Positions 1-5,617 of a DNA stretch of 5,617 nt are shown one piece after another. Each line of letters starts with the position of its first letter. Position 1 is the first letter of the stretch. Source of the stretch: Ktedonobacterales bacterium (GTDB taxonomy: Bacteria; Chloroflexota; Ktedonobacteria; Ktedonobacterales; JADMIN01); assembly GCA_015478575.1 (NCBI GenBank), contig JADMIN010000208.1, positions 1-5,617 on the forward strand, read 5' to 3'. The notes beneath the pieces are model-generated. The model ran no database searches and was not told the DNA's origin. It was given only the letters and a program-made list of their open reading frames with translations. The position numbers and the translations under genes are program-made.

Positions 1-1583
1 GGAACAACTCTTATATTGGCGAGCGGGCGGAGCTGCGCGGGGCACTGGTCAGCACATCCTGCACGGTCAAGAGTAGGGCGGTGATGTTTGAGGGGGCCAT
101 CATTGGTGATCACTCGGTCATCAACGAGAGTGCGATCGTCCAGGCGGGTGTGAAGATCTGGCCGAATAAGGAGATCGAGACGGGGGCGGTCGTTGCCAGT
201 AGCATTATCTGGGGGTCGCAGGGCCGTCGTGCGCTCTTTGGTCGCTATGGCGTGACGGGCCTGGTCAACGTGGATATTACGCCCGATTTCGCGGCGCGGC
301 TGGGTGCCGCGTATGGCGCGGTGCTGCCGAAGGGGGCGGTGATCTGCGTGAACCGCGATGATCATCGGACGCCGCGCATGATCAAGCGCGCGATTATCTC
401 AGGCCTGCCTTCCGCTGGCGTGAATGTCTGGGACCTGGAGAGCGTCCCGCTGCCCGTCGCCCGCTATTATGTGCGCACGACGGATGCGGCGGGTGGCGTG
501 CATATCCGGCTTTCGCCGTTCGATCCCCGCACGGTGGACGTGAAGTTCTTTGATCAGAACGGCCTGGATATCAGCAAGAACGTCGAGCGCAAGATCGAGA
601 ATCTCTTCTTCCGTGAGGACTTCCGGCGCGTCTACCTCGACGACATCGGCAACATCACCTACGCCCCCGCGGTCTCCGAGCGCTACATCACCGCCTTCCT
701 GCGCGCGATTGAGGGAGAGTTGGTGCGCAAGCGACATTATCGCTTGGTCGTGGATTACGGGCATGGGGCGAGCGTGGGCATTCTGTCGCCGATCTTCAAT
801 GAGATGGGCGCGGACATCATCGCCCTGAACGCTACCCGTGACCCCATCCGCTACTCACGTACCGCCGAGGAGTTCGACCGCGACAAGGAGATGCTGGCCG
901 CGATCACCGGGACGCTCAAGGCTGATCTGGGCGTGCGGATTGATACCGCGGGTGAGCGCATCTATGCGGTGGATGATCTGGGGCGCCAACTCGACGGTGG
1001 GCAACTGATGGCGGTGATGACCGAGTTGATGCTGCGGGCGCGCCAGGGCGGCTCTATCGCGGTGCCGGTCACGGTGCCCAGCGTGGTGGAGACCGTCGCC
1101 GCGAAGCTGAAGGGGCGGATTGTCCGCACGAAGGTCATGCCGCAAGCGCTCACGAGCGCCGCAGCCGCGGATGGCACCGTGTTGGTTGGTGATGGCAACG
1201 GCGGCTTTGTCTTCCCGGAGTTGCATCCCGCCTTTGATGGCATGTTCGCCCTGATGAAGCTGCTTGAGGCGCTGGCGCGCTTCAATATGAAGCTCTCGGA
1301 GGCGGTGGATGAGCTGCCGCCGTATCATTTGATCCGGACGCAGGTCAATTGCCCGTGGGAGTACAAGGGCAAGGTGATGCGCATGCTCAGCGAGCAATAT
1401 CACCCGCACCACGAAGATGCGATTGATGGGGTGCGGATTGATCTCAGCCCGGAGGAATGGGTGCTGGTGCTGCCAGATGCCGACCGCCCGCTCTTCCATG
1501 TGCTGGCGGAGTCGCGCTCGCGCGATTCGGCGCAGGCGCTCGCTGACAAATATGCGCGGGTGGTCAGCGGCCTCCAGCATTAG
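1..1583 (+). CDS. Mannose-1-phosphate guanylyltransferase-like protein with C-terminal phosphohexomutase-like domain (5'-truncated by window edge)
   Basis: The reading frame is open from the left edge (first full codon at 3, beginning NNSYIGERAELRG), so the GTG at 81 is an internal codon, not the start. The 526 residues seen are the C-terminal part of a protein that in this family is usually about 800-850 residues. The N-terminal nucleotidyltransferase domain, which would make GDP-mannose (or a related NDP-sugar) from sugar-1-phosphate, lies outside the window. Visible first is the end of a left-handed beta-helix with hexapeptide repeats (about 3-215), then SIIWGSQGRRALFG and a four-part phosphoglucomutase/phosphomannomutase fold (about 215-1560). 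The fold is complete, but its active-site motifs are altered: TASHNP is RLSPFDP (507-527), the metal loop DGDADR is DTAGER (942-959), the sugar loop GEMSGH is GDGNGGF (1188-1208), and the phosphate loop SGTEP is DADRP (1476-1490). Mutase activity is therefore doubtful. The role is probably cytoplasmic sugar-nucleotide supply for glycans. The family is clear; the exact substrate is not. Confidence 0.9.
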   Translation, partial: NNSYIGERAELRGALVSTSCTVKSRAVMFEGAIIGDHSVINESAIVQAGVKIWPNKEIETGAVVASSIIWGSQGRRALFGRYGVTGLVNVDITPDFAARLGAAYGAVLPKGAVICVNRDDHRTPRMIKRAIISGLPSAGVNVWDLESVPLPVARYYVRTTDAAGGVHIRLSPFDPRTVDVKFFDQNGLDISKNVERKIENLFFREDFRRVYLDDIGNITYAPAVSERYITAFLRAIEGELVRKRHYRLVVDYGHGASVGILSPIFNEMGADIIALNATRDPIRYSRTAEEFDRDKEMLAAITGTLKADLGVRIDTAGERIYAVDDLGRQLDGGQLMAVMTELMLRARQGGSIAVPVTVPSVVETVAAKLKGRIVRTKVMPQALTSAAAADGTVLVGDGNGGFVFPELHPAFDGMFALMKLLEALARFNMKLSEAVDELPPYHLIRTQVNCPWEYKGKVMRMLSEQYHPHHEDAIDGVRIDLSPEEWVLVLPDADRPLFHVLAESRSRDSAQALADKYARVVSGLQH

Positions 1584-1744
1584 CCGCGTAGCGTATGGGC
1601 GTGTCGGTGTGGCTGGTGGGTGGTGAGGCCGACGCGGCGCGGCAGGCGAGAACGTGAGGTGAGCACGCACGCGGTTGTCACTCCTCGCAAAATGGGAGGT
1701 CTCGCGGCCGCGTGTGGGATGCGTTGCCCTGCTCGCCAGCCCAC
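1584..1744. other. Intergenic gap between convergent genes
   Basis: This 161-bp stretch separates the TAG of the sugar-nucleotide gene (1581-1583) from the TGA of the minus-strand fusion gene (1745-1747). I see no coding region, tRNA or U-tract terminator in it. A 7-bp inverted repeat (GCCGCGT at 1583-1589, ACGCGGC at 1632-1638) has a 42-nt spacer and may be chance in such GC-rich DNA. The only convincing structure is the stem-loop that begins at 1728 and runs into the fusion gene. Confidence 0.7.
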
Positions 1745-1766
1745 TCAGGCTGGACAGATGAGCAGG
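1728..1766. terminator. Two-tier stem-loop at the 3' end of the fusion gene, possible bidirectional 3'-end element
   Basis: CCTGCTC (1728-1734) pairs perfectly with GAGCAGG (1760-1766), and inside it CCAGCC (1736-1741) pairs perfectly with GGCTGG (1748-1753) around a 6-nt loop. An asymmetric internal loop (1 nt against 6 nt) lies between the two stems. That gives 13 Watson-Crick pairs, mostly G-C. The minus-strand stop codon (1745-1747) sits in the apical loop, and the right arm encodes the last residues of the Cys-cluster domain. A structure between two convergent genes suggests transcript-end formation or mRNA protection. No U-run follows on either strand, so it is not a canonical intrinsic terminator. 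Confidence 0.4.
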
Positions 1767-4700
1767 AAGGGGCACCCCGCGCAGGTATGGGGATCGGGGC
1801 GCGGCGGGTAGACGCCCGCCGCGATGCCTTCTAGGGCACCGGCCAGTTCCGTGCGCAACCGCTCGGCTTGCTTCTGGCTCAGCTCGACGCGCTCTTCTTG
1901 GCCTGTCGCTAGCTGTCGCTGGTAAATCTCCGCCCGCTGGTCGGATATGCCGTGCTGTTCAGCGGCCAGGGTGTAGAGCAACGCGCGTGTGTCGGCGCGT
2001 TCGGTCGGCTTGCTGAAACGGTGGCGAACGAAGCGCACCGCCGCGCGCTCGGCGCGCGCGGGCGGCGCGGCGGCGGCGGGCGGCGCGGCGGCGGGAGCGG
2101 GCGGTTGTGGATGCTCGACCTGGTCGAGTGGCAGGCATATCGCGCGGCCCGCTACGCGCACCTCCACCCGCTGATCATACGCCGTGGTGGCGCCTGGCAT
2201 GGCAGGGGCCGCGCTGTCGGCGAGTTCACGCCACTCGCGCTCGACCATACGCCGCCCGTGGCGCCGCAGCACTTCGCGGTACGGGTCGCTTTCGAGCGCT
2301 TCTGGCGCGCCGCTCGCCGCCGCCCAGTGGCGCTCGAAGAGTGCCTGGACTGCCTCAAGCGAAGGTATGGCGTGGGCATCACCATCGCTCGCGTCTGATG
2401 GGTGGAGCGCGCCGAGCGTCGCATGTAGCCCGTGGCGTAGCGCCGCCAGGCCAGCCTCGCGCGAGCGCAGGCCGTAGACATAGCGGTAGGCGTACTGGCG
2501 GGGGCAGCGCAGGTAGGTTTCGACTTCGGCGACGCTCACCGCGCCCACACGGGTGGGGGGCGGCTCGCCTGGCTCGACCACGGGCGCGGGTGGGGGCGGC
2601 GCGGACCAGTGCGCACGCGCTAGGCGCGCGCCCAGCCGTCGCTCGATTGGCGCGACGAAGGGTGAGACGGCATACGCGCGGCGGCCATAGCGCTCGGCGG
2701 TGCTCACGATCAACTCGTCGCGCGCCCGTGTCATCGCGACATAGAAGAGGCAGGCTTCCTCGATGAGTTGTGTCTCAGCCTCTCGCTCCTCCGACGCGGT
2801 ATCTCCGTGGAGTGCGGGCGGTAGGGGTGCCGCGTCCCACTGACGCCGCATAGGGAAGCGCTGCGCTGCCAGGCCGGGCAGGTAGACGACGGGAAACTCT
2901 AGCCCTTTGCTCGCATGCACCGTGAGGACCGAGATACCACGTGCGCCGGTGCCAGGTGCGGTATCGGCGGCACTGGTGACCTCCTGGCGCAGGACGACCA
3001 GCACCCGTACGTAGTCCAGAAACTCCGCCCACGCGGTGGCTTGCTGGGCGTTCTTCCCGTCCGGGAGCGCGGCTCCTTGGCGCTGATCGGCGAAGCCGCG
3101 CGCGAGCGCTAGCAGGCGCCCGACCTGGAGCGCGCGCTCCCCTACCGCTGCGTCACCCGCCGCCAGACCGGCCAAGAGTTCCGCCCCCAGGGGTGTCAGG
3201 CTGAAGATGTAGCGTGCGAGTGCGGTCGCCACGTCTGGTGCTTGGCGCAGTTCGGCCAGAATCGCCGCCAGCCGCTCCAGCCCACGCGCGCCCGCGGGCG
3301 AGACGCCCGCCACATCGGCGACGCCACTCGCGAGCAAGCGCAGTGGCGTGATGCCGCGCGCGTGGGCCTCGCGCAGTATGGCGCGCGCGTCGTCGGTCGT
3401 GAAGGGGTGGGCAGCCAACGCGCCCGCACGCAACAGGCCGCCGCCACTCGCATCCGCGAGCAACGCCGGGAGAGCGAGCAGATCTTTGACGTCGTCTCGC
3501 GCCAGCAATGGGGCCATGATACTGACGGGGAGGCCCGCCGCGGTGAGAGTCGCGCCGACGTGCTGGGCCTGTCGCCGCGTGCGGCATAGCACCGCCTGGT
3601 CCGCCAGCGCGCGCCCCTGGGCCAGCCGCGCCTGGATCGCCGTCGCTAGGCCCGCGAGTTCCGTTGTCTCATCAGGGGCGAGGGCCAGGGTGACGCAGGG
3701 GCGTGGCGGCATGGGGCGCGCGGCGTCGAGGGGGGCACGGGCGCCGCCGCCGAGGAAGGCGCCGGCCACCGCCGCCGCGGCATCGAGCACCGGCGGGACC
3801 GAGCGATAGTTGCGCTCCAAGCGGCAGATGCGCGCGCCGGGATAGTCGGTGGTGAAGCGCGTGAGATTGGCTGGCGAGGCGCCACGAAAGCGGTAGATGG
3901 CTTGGTCCGCGTCGCCGACTGCCCACAGCGGTCCATCTTCCCCAGCCAGCGTGCGCAAGAGCACGCCCATCGCGTGGTTGATGTCCTGAAATTCGTCTAC
4001 GAGGATGTGCTGATAGTGTGACCGGACCTCCGCCAGCACCTCCGGCTGTTCGCGCAGCAGGCGCACCGCCAGCCGGATCACGTCGCCGAAGTCTGGGTCG
4101 CCGCGCTCGGTGAGGGCCTGCTGATATGCTGTATAGACCGTGGCGACCTCCACCGCGCGCGCGGCGGCGGCGCGCGCCTCTAGCGTGGTGGCGTTCTCGG
4201 CCATGCGGTGCGCGGCGGCGGCGTAGTCCTCAGGGTCGGCCAGTTCATCTTTGGCGCGTGAGATGGCCGCCAGCAGATCAGGGAAATAGCGTGCTGGCGC
4301 GGCTAGCGGTTGGTAGTAGTCGAGCGGGAGGTCGTGGGCGAGTTGGCGCAACAGGAAGTAGCCCTCCGGCTGCGTGACCAGTCGAAAATCTGGGCGCAAT
4401 CCTACGAGCGGCGCATAGCGACGGAGCAGATCGCCGCAGAACGCATGGATGGTGCTGATGGCGGGCAACGCCGGGGTCTGCGCATCGGTGGTGGAGAGAC
4501 CGGCCAGCAGCGCCGCGACGCGCTCGCGCATCTCGCGCGCGGCTTTGTTCGAGAAGGTAAGGGCGAGGAGTGCGGGGGGCGGTACGTCACAGGCGCGCAC
4601 CAGATGCGCCACCCGCCCGACCAGTGTGCTGGTCTTGCCCGTTCCAGGGCCGGCAATCACAAGCGCGGGCGCCCGCGCCTCGGCCGCCGCGCGCTGGGCA

Positions 4701-5443
4701 GGGTCGAGCGCGGGCGCGGCCAGGGACGTGCCCGCGGCGAGAGGCGGCGACTCGCGACTCATCGTGGTGGGCGCCGCGGCCTCGTCTTCACCAGGCGCCA
4801 GCAGGGCCGCCAACCGCCGCAGCAGCATATCTTCCGAGACGCCAAAGCGCGGCGCCATCTGGCGGGCGGAGAGGTGCTCGCCCGCGTCGTTGGTGGCACC
4901 CAGGTAGGCGGCACGGAGGCGGTCCGCCGGCAGGAGGAGCGCGGCGGCAAAGGCGTTGGCCTCCATCTCGCGGTGCGAGCGCGCGCTGTAGGCCTGGCTG
5001 GGATGCAGGAACTCATCATCTGGGCTGAAGGCATCCAGCGGTGCCGCTAGGTCATCCGCGTCACAGGTCAGTTGGAGATCGTCTATTACCACGCCATTGC
5101 CGCCAAAGAGCGACGCGACGACCTCGGCTGCCGCGCCGCTGGCGCGATGCAACACGGCATGCCCGATCTCGTGGGCCAGAGTGAAGCGGCGAATCGGCTC
5201 CGGCAGGCCGTCGCGCAGGAAGATGAGATCTTCGCCCGGCTCCAGATAGCCAAGTGCGCCCGCGTTTTCTGGGGCGGGGTGAAAGGGCGCGACCACCAAC
5301 CCCAACCGCCGCGCCAGCTCATCTACCGCCACCGCCAGCTCATGCTGTGGCTCACCCAGGGGAGCTGGCTGCGCTGGCGGCGTGGTCTCGATCCACGCGA
5401 GCAGCCGCGCGGCGACCACACGGGGGCGCAACGGATTCTCCAC
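1745..5443 (-). CDS. ImmA/IrrE zinc metallopeptidase - UvrD/Rep helicase - RecB/Cas4-like Fe-S domain fusion protein
   Basis: This is a single 1232-residue frame with a GTG start at 5443, chosen because AAGGAG lies 7 nt upstream. Residues about 35-215 are an ImmA/IrrE-type metallopeptidase: FTLAHEIGHAVLH (H91, E92, H95) and EANAFAAALLLP (E161, likely third zinc ligand), followed by a helical LSARQMAPRFGVSED segment resembling the HTH part of IrrE. A Pro/Ala-rich linker (about 217-245) leads to an SF1A 3'-5' helicase (about 246-945): Walker A GPGTGKT (265-271), TFSNKAA, STIHAFC, DEFQD (483-487), GDADQAIYRFRGA (510-522), NYRS (545-548), TVHASKGLEF (841-850) and YVAMTRAR (901-908), all intact. 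After a proline linker (947-963) comes a RecB/AddB/Cas4-like domain with C980 and the terminal C1221-x2-C1224-x5-C1230, typical of an Fe-S cluster. H1007 and D1107 are kept, but the D/E-x-K motif reads RHR (1140-1142), so nuclease activity is doubtful. The protein is probably a cytoplasmic ATP-driven DNA motor coupled to proteolysis of a regulator. The partner is unknown, and no repressor gene lies in the window. Confidence 0.93.
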   Translation of the reverse strand: MENPLRPRVVAARLLAWIETTPPAQPAPLGEPQHELAVAVDELARRLGLVVAPFHPAPENAGALGYLEPGEDLIFLRDGLPEPIRRFTLAHEIGHAVLHRASGAAAEVVASLFGGNGVVIDDLQLTCDADDLAAPLDAFSPDDEFLHPSQAYSARSHREMEANAFAAALLLPADRLRAAYLGATNDAGEHLSARQMAPRFGVSEDMLLRRLAALLAPGEDEAAAPTTMSRESPPLAAGTSLAAPALDPAQRAAAEARAPALVIAGPGTGKTSTLVGRVAHLVRACDVPPPALLALTFSNKAAREMRERVAALLAGLSTTDAQTPALPAISTIHAFCGDLLRRYAPLVGLRPDFRLVTQPEGYFLLRQLAHDLPLDYYQPLAAPARYFPDLLAAISRAKDELADPEDYAAAAHRMAENATTLEARAAAARAVEVATVYTAYQQALTERGDPDFGDVIRLAVRLLREQPEVLAEVRSHYQHILVDEFQDINHAMGVLLRTLAGEDGPLWAVGDADQAIYRFRGASPANLTRFTTDYPGARICRLERNYRSVPPVLDAAAAVAGAFLGGGARAPLDAARPMPPRPCVTLALAPDETTELAGLATAIQARLAQGRALADQAVLCRTRRQAQHVGATLTAAGLPVSIMAPLLARDDVKDLLALPALLADASGGGLLRAGALAAHPFTTDDARAILREAHARGITPLRLLASGVADVAGVSPAGARGLERLAAILAELRQAPDVATALARYIFSLTPLGAELLAGLAAGDAAVGERALQVGRLLALARGFADQRQGAALPDGKNAQQATAWAEFLDYVRVLVVLRQEVTSAADTAPGTGARGISVLTVHASKGLEFPVVYLPGLAAQRFPMRRQWDAAPLPPALHGDTASEEREAETQLIEEACLFYVAMTRARDELIVSTAERYGRRAYAVSPFVAPIERRLGARLARAHWSAPPPPAPVVEPGEPPPTRVGAVSVAEVETYLRCPRQYAYRYVYGLRSREAGLAALRHGLHATLGALHPSDASDGDAHAIPSLEAVQALFERHWAAASGAPEALESDPYREVLRRHGRRMVEREWRELADSAAPAMPGATTAYDQRVEVRVAGRAICLPLDQVEHPQPPAPAAAPPAAAAPPARAERAAVRFVRHRFSKPTERADTRALLYTLAAEQHGISDQRAEIYQRQLATGQEERVELSQKQAERLRTELAGALEGIAAGVYPPRPDPHTCAGCPFLLICPA
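2042..2110 (-). repeat. Low-complexity Pro/Ala-coding GC tract inside the nuclease-like domain
   Basis: A run of GCG/GGC-type triplets encodes a Pro/Ala-rich stretch (residues about 1112-1134, alternating PAAA/PP blocks) just after D1107 and before the VRFVRHRF strand. In RecB-family nucleases these two strands are normally joined by a short turn. The tract keeps the reading frame and is probably a disordered insertion, and it may be prone to slippage. Confidence 0.6.
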
Positions 5444-5450
5444 GTGGCGG

Positions 5451-5456
5451 CTCCTT
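5451..5456 (-). promoter_or_regulatory. Shine-Dalgarno of the fusion gene
   Basis: On the minus strand the sequence reads AAGGAG, then CCGCCAC (7 nt), then GTG GAG AAT. This near-ideal ribosome binding site decides the GTG at 5443 as the start. The upstream ATG at 5463 is in another frame. Confidence 0.85.
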
Positions 5457-5501
5457 CGCTCATCAGTCAGAAAATGCCTGGTCTGGCGGCGTGCTGCCGT
5501 C

Positions 5502-5540
5502 GCGATGACGGGCTAGGATAACGGGCCAGGATGACGGGCC
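5502..5540. repeat. Three tandem 13-bp direct repeats in the 5' leader of the fusion gene
   Basis: On the plus strand three units stand head to tail: GCGATGACGGGCT (5502-5514), AGGATAACGGGCC (5515-5527) and AGGATGACGGGCC (5528-5540). Units 2 and 3 differ at one base, and units 1 and 3 differ at three. They lie between the predicted promoter (-10 at 5575-5580) and the Shine-Dalgarno, so they would be in the untranslated leader. They could be an iterated binding site for a regulator, a leader-RNA element or a neutral minisatellite. The sequence cannot decide among these. Confidence 0.7.
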
Positions 5541-5574
5541 AGCCAGTGCTACACGGAGCGGCCCAGCAACCTGT

Positions 5575-5583
5575 ATTGTACCA
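5575..5583 (-). promoter_or_regulatory. Extended -10 promoter for the fusion gene
   Basis: The minus strand reads TGGTACAAT, that is TG-n-TACAAT, a good extended -10 with one mismatch to TATAAT. No TTGACA-like hexamer occurs 15-19 nt upstream. That position is filled by GC-rich repeats and a palindrome. Transcription would begin near 5568, giving a leader of about 125 nt. The AT-rich island (5573-5586) in otherwise very GC-rich DNA supports the call. It has not been tested experimentally. Confidence 0.55.
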
Positions 5584-5586
5584 TAT

Positions 5587-5617
5587 GTGGCCGAGGTGGC
5601 CGCGCATGCGCGGCCAC
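5587..5617. promoter_or_regulatory. Palindrome and repeated half-site over the -35 region, candidate operator
   Basis: A perfect 22-bp palindrome with half-site GTGGCCGCGCA fills 5596-5617 and ends exactly at the window edge, so it may extend further. Its first seven bases, GTGGCCG, are repeated at 5587-5593, 9 bp away (start to start). Relative to the predicted start site (near 5568) the repeats fall at roughly -19 to -34 and the palindrome centre near -38. This suits a repressor or activator site that replaces a normal -35. It could instead be a stem-loop terminator (9-bp stem, CATG loop) of a gene to the right, or a dispersed repeat. Confidence 0.5.

Noticed and set aside
1583..1638. 7-bp inverted repeat GCCGCGT/ACGCGGC just after the sugar-nucleotide gene as a terminator
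   Set aside because: The 42-nt spacer is too long and no U-tract follows. It is probably chance.
1703..1712. 10-bp palindrome CGCGGCCGCG in the intergenic gap
   Set aside because: It is short, made only of G and C, and likely by chance in this base composition. No promoter or repeat partner is nearby.
855..1775. Open frame of 306 codons on the minus strand, antisense to the sugar-nucleotide gene
   Set aside because: It is rich in His/Arg, has no recognisable domain, and mirrors the well-conserved plus-strand gene. Long antisense frames are expected in GC-rich coding DNA.
2114..2128. CTCGAC-CTG-GTCGAG inverted repeat inside the nuclease-like domain
   Set aside because: The 3-nt loop lies within codons for the conserved LDQVE stretch, and coding constraint explains it well enough.
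2107..2766. Plus-strand frame of 219 codons opposite the C-terminal part of the fusion gene
   Set aside because: The composition is Arg/Ala/Gly low complexity, with no motifs. It is a shadow of the minus-strand gene.
4762..4764. Internal ATG (Met228) between peptidase and helicase as a separate start for a free-standing helicase
   Set aside because: The ATG occupies 4760-4762 and has no Shine-Dalgarno-like sequence at a suitable distance. The frame is continuous with the peptidase.
4310..5050. Plus-strand frame of 246 codons inside the fusion gene
   Set aside because: It is Arg/Gly-rich shadow coding opposite conserved helicase and peptidase motifs, with no family resemblance.
1..5617. Possible CRISPR array, tRNA, insertion sequence or transposase
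   Set aside because: The only tandem repeats are the three 13-bp units without spacers. No cloverleaf, terminal inverted repeats or transposase motifs were seen.

Overview
The window is GC-rich bacterial DNA with two long protein-coding genes facing each other (convergent), a 161-bp gap between their stops, and a compact promoter/leader region at the right edge. The best guess at the source is a Chloroflexota-like bacterium. This rests on the GC-rich codon use, on a long mannose-1-phosphate guanylyltransferase carrying a degenerate phosphohexomutase tail, and on a UvrD-type helicase ending in a Cys-cluster nuclease-like module of a kind I recall from that phylum. This is an inference from remembered family resemblance, not a search.

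Left (1-1583, + strand): the C-terminal 526 residues of a sugar-nucleotide enzyme, read in from beyond the left edge. The fragment holds the end of a left-handed beta-helix and then a complete phosphoglucomutase/phosphomannomutase fold. The usual catalytic motifs of that fold are replaced, so it looks like a pseudo-mutase attached to a (not visible) nucleotidyltransferase domain.

Middle (1584-1744): no gene. A strong two-tier stem-loop (1728-1766) overlaps the end of the minus-strand gene and holds its stop codon in the apical loop. It could act as a 3'-end element for the convergent pair, although no U-tract follows on either strand.

Right (1745-5443, - strand): one uninterrupted 1232-residue gene that fuses three modules. 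They are an N-terminal ImmA/IrrE (COG2856/DUF955-like) zinc metallopeptidase with an intact HEIGH motif, a UvrD/Rep-type superfamily 1A helicase with all motifs intact, and a C-terminal RecB/AddB/Cas4-like domain. The last keeps four cysteines suited to an Fe-S cluster but appears to have lost the D/E-x-K nuclease motif. This is the most interesting object in the window. It joins a protease class known to cleave repressors (PprI/IrrE-DdrO, ImmA-ImmR) to a DNA-end/ssDNA motor, suggesting a one-protein DNA-damage sensor or a defence/mobile-element switch.

Far right (5444-5617): the control region of the fusion gene. It contains a good Shine-Dalgarno, three tandem 13-bp repeats in the presumed 5' leader, an extended -10 promoter without a recognisable -35, and a 22-bp perfect palindrome plus a repeated half-site where the -35 should be. 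The gene therefore looks regulated rather than constitutive. Nothing suggests that the two genes work together.
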